Below are positions 8,501 to 15,838 of a stretch of DNA of 35,078 bases, piece after piece (the stretch's first letter is position 1; the number at the start of each line of letters is the position of its first letter). The position numbers and the translations under genes were made by a program. The notes beneath the pieces were generated by a model. It saw only the letters and a list, made by a program, of their open reading frames with translations, was not told the origin of the DNA and did no database searches. The stretch is from CAZUZD01 sp964624465 (GTDB lineage Bacteria > Planctomycetota > Planctomycetia > Isosphaerales > Isosphaeraceae), in the NCBI GenBank assembly GCA_964624465.1, contig CAZUZD010000024.1, forward strand, positions 1-35,078. Reading direction: 5' to 3'.

Positions 8501-9824
8501 CGAAGCGGTGCTTCTGGCCGCCGACCTCGCCCACGAACCCGGCGTAGCCGACGGTGGCGTAGACCCAGCCGTCGAGGCCCAGCCGCAGGTTGCTCGGGCC
8601 GGCGTGGGTGTCGTCGGTGTGGAAGCCGGTGAACAGGACCTTGCGGACGTCGGCCTTGTCGTCGCCGTCGGTGTCGGCGAAGAAGAGCATGTCAGGGGCC
8701 TGCGAGACGATCAGGCCGCCGGGGACGGTGACCAGGCTCGTCGGCACGCTCAGCTTGTCGGCGAACGTCGTGAACTTCTCGGCCACACCGTCACCGTTCG
8801 TGTCCTCGCAGATGACGATCTTGTCGCTGCCGGCGTCGCCGTCCTTGCGGTCGTTGGGGTAGTCGACTGTCTCGGCCAGCCAGAGGCGACCCTTGTCGTC
8901 GAAGGTCATCGCGATCGGCTTGCGAGCGTGGGGCTCGGCGGCGAACCGCTCGACCCGGAAGCCGCCGGGAACGCTCAGGTGCGTCATCGACTCATCGGCC
9001 GCGAGCGGCTCCTGCATCTGACGGAGCGGCTTGCCCTGGGTGCCCCAGCGGTTCGACTGGAGGTAGTTGGGGATGTTCGAGCCCGCGTCCTTGTACGCCA
9101 GGGGGGCCAGCTCGGCCGGCTTCGGGCTGTTGGTGGCCCAGCGGATGCCGGCGATGACCAGCTTGTGGAATGCCGGGTTGCCGAAGACGCGCTCATCGTG
9201 GCCCGATGCGGTGTAGAAGACACGCCCCTTGCCCTGCTCGCGGACCCAGGTCCACGGCTCGGCTCGGCCGTTCTCGTCGCGGTGCATCAGGACGAGCTTG
9301 TCGTCGCTCAGCTTGGTGTGGGTGTACGTCTCGTCCCAGGCCTCGAACGACTCGACGCCCTTCAGGGCGGGGTGCTCGGGCTTGTCGATGACGGTCTGGA
9401 ACACCTCGCCGCCGTGGCTCTTGAACTGCCCGCCCACCAGGGCGATGTACTTCGGCGAGTTCAGGAAGCAGAACGAGCCGCAGTGCAGCACGACCAGGCC
9501 CTTGCCGCCGTCGACGAAGTCGAGCAGGGCCTTCTCCTGGTCGGGGGCAATCTTCTCGTGATTGGCGTAGATGATCAGCGCGTCGTAGCGGCTCAGGTTC
9601 GACGGGTTCAGGTCGGCCAGGTCGTCGGTGTACGCCATGTCGATGCCAGCCTTGCCCAGGGCCGGCATCAGCTCGGTGGCACGCCGGGCGGGCTCGTGGT
9701 GACCGTTGTCACCCAGGAACAGCGTCTTGATCCGGCCAGCCTCCGCCGCCGGCGAGGCGGTTGAGGTGGCCAGCAGCGCGACGACCGCCAGGGTCAGCGC
9801 GCGTGCGGTACGGGAACCGATCAT
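5529..9824 (-). CDS. secreted ThuA / membrane-bound-dehydrogenase / HEAT / cytochrome c fusion protein
   Basis: A 1431-residue exported protein of a type expanded in planctomycetes. The start MIGSRTARALTLAVVALLA is preceded by AGGGAGA about 10 bases upstream; an earlier in-frame codon 21 bases upstream would overlap that site. Order of domains: signal peptide (1 to about 29); ThuA-like domain (about 30-250; VLHCGSFCFLNSPKYIALVGG); beta-propeller of the PVC-type membrane-bound dehydrogenase family (about 275-645; FRVERFAAEPHARKPIAMTF, GRLWLAETVDYPN); HEAT-like helical repeats (about 660-1090); cytochrome c with CAKCH at 1121-1125 and a possible axial Met in SPKSLMPEG; then a beta-rich domain of about 185 residues. 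It probably oxidises a carbohydrate-derived substrate in the periplasm and passes electrons to the c-type haem. Substrate and the role of ThuA here are unknown. A single gene, 169 bases after the aldehyde dehydrogenase. Confidence 0.88.
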   Translation of the reverse strand: MIGSRTARALTLAVVALLATSTASPAAEAGRIKTLFLGDNGHHEPARRATELMPALGKAGIDMAYTDDLADLNPSNLSRYDALIIYANHEKIAPDQEKALLDFVDGGKGLVVLHCGSFCFLNSPKYIALVGGQFKSHGGEVFQTVIDKPEHPALKGVESFEAWDETYTHTKLSDDKLVLMHRDENGRAEPWTWVREQGKGRVFYTASGHDERVFGNPAFHKLVIAGIRWATNSPKPAELAPLAYKDAGSNIPNYLQSNRWGTQGKPLRQMQEPLAADESMTHLSVPGGFRVERFAAEPHARKPIAMTFDDKGRLWLAETVDYPNDRKDGDAGSDKIVICEDTNGDGVAEKFTTFADKLSVPTSLVTVPGGLIVSQAPDMLFFADTDGDDKADVRKVLFTGFHTDDTHAGPSNLRLGLDGWVYATVGYAGFVGEVGGQKHRFGQSLFRFKPDGSKIEPLTTTSNNTWGLGLTETNEVVYSTANGEHSSYLGLPNRYFESVRGWLGKGNDKMADHDRFHPITSIRQVDWFGGYTAAAGHAVYTARQFPQEYWNGMAFVCEPTGHLVHQCKLERDGSDLVSHDRFNLLASTDEWTAPVAAEVGPDGAVWVLDWYNYIVQHNPTPLGFETGKGNAYVTPLRDKTHGRILRVIHNGTPLGKVLDLTKATPAELVATLKNDNMLWRTKAQWRLIERGKTDVVPALIALAADKTVDATGQSPAALHALWTLKGLGVVDGADAKAAAAVTASLAHPAAAVRRAAVEVLPRNAATVQQILSAKLLADTDPVVRRSALLTLAECPATDAAGAAVAAMLNQPENAKDRWLPLAATTAAARHDAGFLASALATKDASDALAQAVRVVSDHYARGDQPKNLAGLLAKLDAASPNTSEALLAGLAAGWPESRKAELDAATQDKLVASMDRLGSAGQLQLATLARRWGLGEKFSAAMKGLRERLAGEVSDAARPEEARIEAAKRLAQMDAGRDELGQILGQINAKAAPPLASGMLNAAGLAPSAEVGELVVGRWGQFTPALRRQALELLMKRPEWTKALLDGIEAGDVSATDLAIDQSQRLSAHPDKAIAERASKVLSAGGRLPSADRQAVLTALLPITTKTGDAVKGKDVFARNCAKCHKHGELGEQIGPNLTGFNVHPKEKVLMEVIDPNRSVEGNYRQYTVATSDGQVVSGLLASETKNGVELIDSEAKRHVVLREDIDEMIASPKSLMPEGFEKQITPEEFSDLLEFLTAKGKFVPIPLDKSATIVSTQGMFYSKDGPEQRLIFKDWSPKTFRDVPFLLVDPQGDKVPNVIMLHSPVGEVSKQMPKSVSVPFNARAKTLHFLSGISGWGFPASKEGTVTMTVRIHYADGKTEDHELLNGVHFSDYIRRIDVPGSEFAFELRGQQLRYLTVTPRRDEPIQSIELIKGADASAPIVVSVTAESP

Positions 9825-9993
9825 GCGATGGAGTCTCCCTCGCAACAGGAACGAGGTCGGCCGTCGTTGGCCAACGTCAACGGTGATTCGGGATCGAGCA
9901 AGGCGGGGGGCGGAAGCGCACGACTGAATTCTCTATCATGGCAAGGCGAGCGCGGACCTCACAAGCCCCGATGCGTCGGATTGGCCGACCCCC

Positions 9994-11481
9994 TCAGCCG
10001 TGATACAGCCAGCGGTATGGGCGCAGCAGGGCCGCCAGCCGGCCTGTGTAAGGGAACTGCTGGGGTCGCAGCCCACCGGGCCCTCGCTCTGAGAGGGTCT
10101 GTGGCTGGACAAGCTCGAGCAGACCGAGCGCCCCGCGGGTGCGACCATAGCCGCTCGCCCCCATTCCGCCGAACGGCGCGGCTGCCGAGGCGGAGGGGGC
10201 CACGGCGTCGTTGATGGCGATCATCCCGGCGTTCAGACGCTCGGCCACGGCCCGCGCCTGGCGTCCGTTGCGACCCCAGACGCTGGCGCCCAGACCGAAC
10301 GGCGAGCGGTTGGCGGCGTCGACCGCCTCCGCCGGGCTGGCGAACCCTCGGACGATCAGCGCCGGCCCGAAGACACCGGCCAGTGCCGACTCGGCCGCGT
10401 CCGCCTCGCAACGCAGGACCAACGGCCGACAGAACGCCCCTTCCGTCGACGATTCCGGATCTGCTGCCGGCCCGACCCGGTGCGCTCCGGCGTCGAGGGC
10501 GGCCTGGACCTGGGTCTGGAATCGCTCGCGGGCGATCGGGGAGATCATCGGGCCCAGGTCGACGTCTCCGGACCCCGGATCGCCGAGCCGGAGCGCCCCG
10601 GCAGCGCGTGCCAGTGCCTCGGCCCAGGGCGATGGATCGCCCACGACGTACACGCGCTTGACCGCGACGCAGGTCTGCCCCGCGCCCACGAAGGCCCCCC
10701 AGGTGAGGGCGTTCACCGTCGATTCGAAGGGCGCATCGGGCAGGACGATGGCCGCGTCAAATCCCGAGAGCTCGGCCGTGGCCGGGATGCCACGTGACCC
10801 CAGCTCGGCCAGCACCCGGCGGCCGGTCGCGACCCCGCCGGTGAAGACCAGCTTGTCGATCTCGGCGCTGATCAGGGCCTGACCCACCTCGGCCCGGCCC
10901 TGCACCGTCGCGACCAGGCCCTCGGGCAGCCCGCTGGCTGCGAGCGCCCGTGCCAGCCGGTCACCCGTGGCGGCGGCCAGCTCCGAGGGCTTCCAGACCA
11001 TCGCGTTGCCGGCGGCGAGGGCCTGCACCAGGGTCGGAGCACTGAGGAGCAACGGGTAGTTCCAGGTGCCGATCATCCCGACGACGCCCAGCGGCCGCCA
11101 CCGCAGCCGCATCGGCCGCACCAGCAACCAGCGCTGCCAGCCGGGTCCGATCCGACGGTCGGCCAGGGTACGGCCGGCGTGGCGGAGGGTCCAGCGGATG
11201 GCATCGAGGCTGGCGATGACCTCGGCGGTCGCCTCATCGAGCGGCTTGCCGATCTCGTCGCGGATCGCCGCCACCCAGCCGGCGGCATCGGCCGTCAGGG
11301 TCGCGTGCAGCCGGGCCAGGGCCTGCCGCCGCGACGACCAGGGACGCTCGGCCCACTCCCGCTGAGCCTGGCGGGCGCGGGCAACCGTCCCGGCGACAGT
11401 GTCGGGGTCAGTTGGAGGAAAGCGGGCAATCTCGGCCCCGGTGGCGGGGTTCCGCGCGATCAATGGCTCAGGAGCTGTCAC
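9994..11481 (-). CDS. aldehyde dehydrogenase, last gene of four-gene overlapping operon
   Basis: A 495-residue NAD(P)-dependent aldehyde dehydrogenase oxidising an aldehyde to a carboxylate. The catalytic Cys is C271 (GAGQTCVAVKRVYV) and the general-base Glu is E237 (ATAELSGFDAAIVL), 34 residues apart as in the family; the usual LELGGK is altered to AELSGFD. The oxyanion/cofactor segment GMIGTWNYPLLLSAPTLVQA and the PFGG near the C-terminus are present. I chose the GTG at 11481 since it overlaps the glycosyltransferase stop as GTGA; upstream in-frame sequence lies inside that gene and is not conserved-looking. Partnering a membrane glycosyltransferase recalls AldH with CrtQ in C30 carotenoid acid formation, which is inference only. 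Confidence 0.88.
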   Translation of the reverse strand: MTAPEPLIARNPATGAEIARFPPTDPDTVAGTVARARQAQREWAERPWSSRRQALARLHATLTADAAGWVAAIRDEIGKPLDEATAEVIASLDAIRWTLRHAGRTLADRRIGPGWQRWLLVRPMRLRWRPLGVVGMIGTWNYPLLLSAPTLVQALAAGNAMVWKPSELAAATGDRLARALAASGLPEGLVATVQGRAEVGQALISAEIDKLVFTGGVATGRRVLAELGSRGIPATAELSGFDAAIVLPDAPFESTVNALTWGAFVGAGQTCVAVKRVYVVGDPSPWAEALARAAGALRLGDPGSGDVDLGPMISPIARERFQTQVQAALDAGAHRVGPAADPESSTEGAFCRPLVLRCEADAAESALAGVFGPALIVRGFASPAEAVDAANRSPFGLGASVWGRNGRQARAVAERLNAGMIAINDAVAPSASAAAPFGGMGASGYGRTRGALGLLELVQPQTLSERGPGGLRPQQFPYTGRLAALLRPYRWLYHG

Positions 11482-12800
11482 GAGGTCGGCCCCGGGTCCG
11501 CGGCGGGGACCGCGGCCGTCAGGCGCGACTGGCGGCGACCGGTGCGGCGGGCCGCCGGGAGGGTGGATCGGTCCGGCTGCTCGGTGGAGGTCAGGGAACC
11601 CGGGGTGTCGGGTCCCGTGGGGCCAGACCCATAGACGGTCCCGCGCCACCGGACCTGCCCGGTCAGACACATCTGGATCGCCCGCCAGGTGATCCAGGCC
11701 GAGACGATTCCGGCCAGCGGATAGAGCAGCGCGGAGCGAGCCGTTCGGGGGGCCGACCAGAGGTACATCCGGTACAGGAGGCTCGTCTTGAGCACCTGAT
11801 GCACCACGCTCAGCCCCAGCAGCCAGCCGGCGAACACGCTCCAGCCGCCGAAGAGGAGCATGCCGATCGCGACCAGCAGGGCGACATCTCCCGACTGGCT
11901 GAAGACGATCGGCTCGAGGATCTTGAGCGCCAGGGGGCTGATCCGGCGGTCGACGGCATCGTACAGGATGCGACTCCAGCCATTGATCATCTGCGGCAGC
12001 GAGGTGTACATGCGGGTCGAGCTGATCTCGGTACTCATCGCGACCCGCGTGCGATGTCCCTGATCCTTGACCCGCTGGGCCAGGTAGATGTCCTCGACGA
12101 ACCGATCGCGGACCGCGGCGTGGCCCCCGGCGGCGCGGTAGGCATCCTGCCGGATCAGGATGTACTGCCCGTTGGCGAAGGCGATCCTCGCGCGGTCATC
12201 GTTCACACTCACGGGCGAGAACGACCGCATCAGCACGATGCCCTCGAGCGGCTGGAGCACCCGCTCCCAGAAACTCTCGCAGCGCAGCTCGGTGACGAGG
12301 CTCACCAGGTCGGCCGACTCGCGCCGGGCGAACTCCATCATGACGGAGAGGCTCTCGGGCGCGTGCCGGGTGTCGGCGTCGAGGAACCAGAGCCAGGGGC
12401 TGTCGGTCTGGCCGGCCGCCACATGCAGGGCGTGGTTCTTGCCCGTCCAGCCGGTGGGCAGCTCCTCGATGTTCAGCAGCCGGATGCGGGGATCGGCCGC
12501 GGCAAACTCCTCTGCGACAGCCGCCGTGCCGTCGGTGCTGCGATCGTTGACGACCAGGATCCGCAGGTCGGGGTAGGTTTGAGCGCAGACGCTGGCCAGG
12601 CAATCGGCGAGGGTCTGCTCCTCGTCCTTGGCCGGGATGATCGCGGTGACGCGGGGCGGTGCCTCGGCCGCGAACGCCGGCGAGGTGCGGGTCAGCACCT
12701 TGAGGCGCGACTCCATCCAGTGGATGAACAGATGCCGGACGACCCAGGCCGCCACGATCCCGCCGTAGATCTGCAGCAGCGTCACCTGCAAGCGGGTCAT
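11478..12800 (-). CDS. membrane-anchored family 2 glycosyltransferase (CrtQ/HpnB-like)
   Basis: A 440-residue GT2 enzyme. An N-terminal membrane segment (about 8-25) is followed by the GT-A domain: TAIIPAKDEEQTLADCL, VVNDRSTDGTAAVAEEF, the family-typical GWTGKNHALHVAAG, the metal-binding DADT, the EDIYLAQRVKDQGH region and a QxxRW-like QMINGWSRILY. Two or three membrane segments follow (about 300-390), then a Pro/Arg-rich tail. This arrangement matches 4,4'-diaponeurosporenoate glycosyltransferase (CrtQ) and hopanoid-associated HpnB-like proteins; which one cannot be settled here. The ATG at 12800 overlaps the upstream stop as ATGA and its own stop overlaps the aldehyde dehydrogenase start, implying translational coupling. 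It likely glycosylates a lipid or carotenoid carboxylate at the inner membrane. Confidence 0.85.
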   Translation of the reverse strand: MTRLQVTLLQIYGGIVAAWVVRHLFIHWMESRLKVLTRTSPAFAAEAPPRVTAIIPAKDEEQTLADCLASVCAQTYPDLRILVVNDRSTDGTAAVAEEFAAADPRIRLLNIEELPTGWTGKNHALHVAAGQTDSPWLWFLDADTRHAPESLSVMMEFARRESADLVSLVTELRCESFWERVLQPLEGIVLMRSFSPVSVNDDRARIAFANGQYILIRQDAYRAAGGHAAVRDRFVEDIYLAQRVKDQGHRTRVAMSTEISSTRMYTSLPQMINGWSRILYDAVDRRISPLALKILEPIVFSQSGDVALLVAIGMLLFGGWSVFAGWLLGLSVVHQVLKTSLLYRMYLWSAPRTARSALLYPLAGIVSAWITWRAIQMCLTGQVRWRGTVYGSGPTGPDTPGSLTSTEQPDRSTLPAARRTGRRQSRLTAAVPAADPGPTS

Positions 12801-13372
12801 CGTCCAGCCTCGTCAGTCTCTGGGGTCCGCCCGATGCCCGGACGGTCGGGGAAGGGTGAGGTCGCGTCGTCGATCGGGCCGGGTGCCGGAGGCTGGGGGA
12901 GAGGCTCCGCGAAGCCTTCGAGCGCCTCCGTTCGTGGCAGGCTCAGTACCCCGATGGCCAGGGCGGCAACCCAGAACGGCGTGACCGCCTGAAGCCTGGG
13001 CTCGATGGCGAATCCGTACAGCAGGCCAAGCGGGACCGCGAGGGCTCCGAGAGCGGCCGACGTCACGTGGGCCCGGAAATAGCGTGGGGCCCGGGTCGCG
13101 GGGTCGCGGAGCGCCGAGCGACTTGCCAGCACGCGGCGGGCCACGGTGCTGCCGAGGACGAGCGCCAGCAGTGCCACATAGCAGGCCCGGCGCGTCAGAT
13201 CGGGCGACCAGAGCGTGGCTCCCCGGTCCCGGGTCCGGAGGATCCAGCCACTGAGCGCCACCCCGGCCGCGGCCGCGATCATCACGTTCAGGACCGCGGA
13301 ACGGGTGCGATCGATCAGGGCCGCGGCCGCGTCGATCGTGGACGACGGGTCGGTGGACCGCACTCCGCTCAT
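12797..13372 (-). CDS. uncharacterised membrane protein in GT2/ALDH operon
   Basis: An unrecognised 191-residue protein with about four hydrophobic segments (AVLNVMIAAAAGVALSGWIL, ACYVALLALVLGSTVARRVL, SAALGALAVPLGLLYGFAI, FWVAALAIGVLSLPR) and a Pro-rich soluble C-terminus. No conserved catalytic motif is evident. The start ATG overlaps the stop of the upstream gene and its stop overlaps the glycosyltransferase start (both ATGA), so it is produced in step with them. A helper or scaffold for the membrane glycosyltransferase is conceivable but not shown by sequence. Confidence 0.75.
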   Translation of the reverse strand: MSGVRSTDPSSTIDAAAALIDRTRSAVLNVMIAAAAGVALSGWILRTRDRGATLWSPDLTRRACYVALLALVLGSTVARRVLASRSALRDPATRAPRYFRAHVTSAALGALAVPLGLLYGFAIEPRLQAVTPFWVAALAIGVLSLPRTEALEGFAEPLPQPPAPGPIDDATSPFPDRPGIGRTPETDEAGR

Positions 13373-13890
13373 GGCTGGGCCCCGGTCGCGACGATCCCGA
13401 GCTGGCGGCGCAGGCCCAGGATCAACTCGACCTGACCGATGGGCAGGCCGGACTCCTGGGCGATGGCCGCAGGCGGGGTGCCGGCCTCGGCCTGATCCCA
13501 GATCGAACCGAACCGACGGGCCAGCGCCAGCTCGGCCTCGGGATCGGCGTGTGGTCGGGACGCAAGGTCGGGGACGCGGATCAGCGTCGGGCCCGACTCC
13601 GTCGCAACCGGTGCGGTGATATCCTGCGACCGACCGGGTCCAGGGACATTCCGGGTCGATCCGGTCGCGGTCCGCCCGGTCGCCAGGAACGGCCTCTCGG
13701 GGCTCAGCTCCAGCCGGCGGATCAGCGTTTCGAGCGCACGCTGACGCTCGATGAGATCACGAGTGAGGTCAAAGACCCGGGCGCGGGGGAACTGGCGTTC
13801 GGACCACCAGAGCGACGCGGCGAGCGCGGCAGAGCCTCCCGCCAGGGCGGACAGGAGCATGAGCCAGACATTCGTCGCAGCAGGGGTCAC
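13369..13890 (-). CDS. membrane-anchored coiled-coil protein with C-terminal HTH-like segment
   Basis: A 173-residue protein, first of the overlapping four-gene set. It starts with GTG, supported by GGGAGGG about 8 bases upstream. Residues about 8-28 form a membrane segment (VWLMLLSALAGGSAALAASL), 38-62 a likely coiled coil (DLTRDLIERQRALETLIRRL), then a variable linker, and a C-terminal helix-turn-helix-like unit (about 140-166: TPPAAIAQESGLPIGQVELI) of the kind seen in DUF2802/DUF6115 proteins, where 'IA...GL..GEVELIL.L' is characteristic. Those proteins are single-span membrane proteins of unclear function. It begins 58 bases after the larC stop, so it may be read from a larC promoter. Family assignment is from memory of the pattern and moderately secure. 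Confidence 0.75.
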   Translation of the reverse strand: MTPAATNVWLMLLSALAGGSAALAASLWWSERQFPRARVFDLTRDLIERQRALETLIRRLELSPERPFLATGRTATGSTRNVPGPGRSQDITAPVATESGPTLIRVPDLASRPHADPEAELALARRFGSIWDQAEAGTPPAAIAQESGLPIGQVELILGLRRQLGIVATGAQP

Positions 13891-13948
13891 TTCGGGTTCC
13901 CTCCCGGAGACCAGCGGAGCGATTCGGGGCCGTGCGGCGGCGAACGCC

Positions 13949-15199
13949 TCAATGGTGGTGAGGATGCGGGGGCTCGTGCGGCGGGTGCGAATGGGTGGGC
14001 GAATGCGACGACGCGGCGGGGGCCGGCTCTAGCAGCTTGCCCTCGCCGTAGGCGGCGTGGGCGGCCTGGTACACGTCCCGCAGCGGTACGCCGCGCTCGG
14101 TGGCGATCCGGCTGCAGTCGTCGTACTCGGGGCTGAACTGGACCGGACGACCTTCGAGCCAGCCCAGCTTGCCGACGATCGGGCCGAACCGGCTCTCGAC
14201 CCGGGCCGCCTTGCGCTGGAGCTTGTGGCGGCTGACGGGATACCGCCGCACGCCCAGGGTCGTCGTCTCGCGGAAGAGGATCTCCTCCATGGCCGGGATG
14301 GCTGCCTCGTCGCAGAGGACGCTGATCATTTGGCCCGGGCGGTTCTTCTTCATCAGGATCGGGGTCACGAAGGCATCCAGGGCCCCGGCGGCGAGCAGCC
14401 GGGTGGTGGCATAGCCGACCACCTCGCCGGGCAGGTCGTCGAGGTTCGTCTCGAGCACCCAGACGCGATCCGATGCCGCCGGGACGTTGGCATGGCCCAC
14501 GAACAGGCGGACCACGTTGGCCAGTCCGGGCGGGTCCATCGTGCCGGCGCCCAGGCCGATGACCTCGGTGGTCATGGCTGGCAGCGGGCCGAACGACTCG
14601 GCGACGGTGGCGAGGATGGCCGCGCCGGTGGGGGTCGTCTGCTCGAAGTCGGCGGTCGACTCGGCCAGCGGGATCCCGCGGAGCAGCTCGGCGGTGGCCG
14701 GGGCCGGCAGCGGCATGCGGCCGTGGTCGGCCTTCACCGAACCTCGACCGGGCGGCAACGCGCTGGCCTCGATCCGGTCGACGCCCAGCAGGTCCAGGCC
14801 GATGGCGGCCCCGACGATGTCGACGATCGAATCAACGGCGCCCACCTCGTGGAAGTGGACCTTCTTGAGCTCGATGCCGTGGGCCTTCGCCTCGGCCTCG
14901 CCCAGGCGGAGGAAGATCCGGCGGGCCAGCTCATCCTGGCGCGGCGGCAGGCCGGCGCGGTCGAGCATGGCCTCGATGTGGTGCAGGTGCCGGTGCGCCT
15001 TCTCGACGGGGGCGATCACCCGGGCGTGCGTGGCCCGGAAGCCGCCGCGGCGGACCGTCTCGAAGCTGAGCTCGAAGTCCAGGCCCAGGCCCGCCACCCC
15101 CGCACGGATCGCGGCGCCGTCCACGCCGGCGTCGACCAGGGCCCCCAGGGTCATGTCGCCCGAGACGCCGCTGAAGCAGTCGAAGTACGCGATACGCAA
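13949..15199 (-). CDS. larC: nickel insertion protein LarC (nickel-pincer nucleotide synthesis)
   Basis: LarC is the CTP-dependent cyclometallase that inserts nickel into the pyridinium-bis-thiocarboxylate nucleotide, giving the nickel-pincer cofactor of lactate racemase LarA and relatives. The protein opens RIAYFDCFSGVSGDMTLGAL, the hallmark N-terminus, and carries VHFHEVGAVDSIVDIVGAA, then the C-terminal domain with WVLETNLDDLPGEVVGYA and KKNRPGQMISVLC. I prefer the TTG at 15199 (MRIAYFD...), which sits 6 bases after GAGGTG; a GTG at 15208 lies inside that site. The length of 416 residues fits the family. The last 18 residues hold 8 histidines, a likely nickel-binding tail. No larA, larB or larE lies in the window. 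Confidence 0.92.
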   Translation of the reverse strand: MRIAYFDCFSGVSGDMTLGALVDAGVDGAAIRAGVAGLGLDFELSFETVRRGGFRATHARVIAPVEKAHRHLHHIEAMLDRAGLPPRQDELARRIFLRLGEAEAKAHGIELKKVHFHEVGAVDSIVDIVGAAIGLDLLGVDRIEASALPPGRGSVKADHGRMPLPAPATAELLRGIPLAESTADFEQTTPTGAAILATVAESFGPLPAMTTEVIGLGAGTMDPPGLANVVRLFVGHANVPAASDRVWVLETNLDDLPGEVVGYATTRLLAAGALDAFVTPILMKKNRPGQMISVLCDEAAIPAMEEILFRETTTLGVRRYPVSRHKLQRKAARVESRFGPIVGKLGWLEGRPVQFSPEYDDCSRIATERGVPLRDVYQAAHAAYGEGKLLEPAPAASSHSPTHSHPPHEPPHPHHH

Positions 15200-15241
15200 C
15201 GGGAGCACCTCAAAGGCGGCTGCATCGGATTCGCACGACTC

Positions 15242-15269
15242 ATTCTAGCGGGACGGACCCTCGCCGCAA
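15242..15269 (-). promoter_or_regulatory. possible larC promoter
   Basis: On the minus strand TTGCGG (15269-15264), 16-base spacer, TAGAAT (15247-15242), ending 43 bases before the TTG start at 15199. The -10 hexamer is the same as in the candidate promoter at 26182-26187. Confidence 0.4.
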
Positions 15270-15346
15270 GGTCAAGCGGTGGCAGGTCGCCGGGCCCCCG
15301 GAGCCGCGCCGTGGCGGCCCCGGGAATCCGGAACGATTGCGTGGAC

Positions 15347-15760
15347 TCAGCGGCCGTTCAGGTACGAGTCGAAGACCCGGACCTTGGCGAACTGGTCCTT
15401 GTTCTCCTCGACGAACTTCTTGTGACGAGGGTCGACGAGGTACTTCTCCTTGGTCTCCTTGTCCTGGAACACGGCGTGCAGCGCCACGTCGAAGTCCTTG
15501 ACGCTGACGGCGCCCTCGTCGGAGTCCTTGGCGATCGTGCCGACCGAGAAGTAGGTCGTGCCCTCGATCGGCGACAGGTTGCGCTCGGTCGACGCCACGA
15601 ACTTCGCCACGGCCTCGGGGCTCTGGTCCTTGAGCGTGAAGAAGACCATGTGCGCCAGCTGGGGGCCGGCCGGGGCCGGGCGGCGGGCGGCGAGGGCCAG
15701 GGTGCTCAGGCCAATGAGACCAACCAGGGCCAGAGCCAGGGGCAGCGCGGTGCGGGACAT
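15347..15760 (-). CDS. exported Dabb (stress-responsive A/B barrel) domain protein
   Basis: A 137-residue protein: an N-terminal signal sequence (MSRTALPLALALVGLIGLST, cleavage probably near the LALAA at about 22-26), then one alpha/beta-barrel domain of the Dabb family (LAHMVFFTLKDQSPEAVAKF, FDVALHAVFQDKETKEKYL, HKKFVEENKDQFAKVRVFD). The His in the first strand is conserved in the family. Dabb domains dimerise and are of mixed or unknown function. The ATG at 15760 has GAGG 8 bases upstream and begins the signal peptide; an in-frame codon further out adds 13 unconserved residues. Export is unusual for Dabb proteins generally, but small exported versions are common in planctomycetes. Divergent from the AMP nucleosidase-like gene. 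Confidence 0.82.
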   Translation of the reverse strand: MSRTALPLALALVGLIGLSTLALAARRPAPAGPQLAHMVFFTLKDQSPEAVAKFVASTERNLSPIEGTTYFSVGTIAKDSDEGAVSVKDFDVALHAVFQDKETKEKYLVDPRHKKFVEENKDQFAKVRVFDSYLNGR

Positions 15761-15838
15761 GGGGGTTGCCTCAGAGTCAGGTGTCGGGGAGAGCCTCACA
15801 CGGCCGGCGGCCCGCTCGATCCGGGAACGGGGCGGGGC

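Noticed and set aside
5481..9764. Long open frames on the plus strand opposite the ThuA/dehydrogenase gene (about 680 and 730 codons)
   Set aside because: They are antisense frames of a high-GC gene whose codon bias removes stops. The translations are Gly/Arg/Leu/Val-rich with no domain, and the minus strand carries a complete multi-domain protein.
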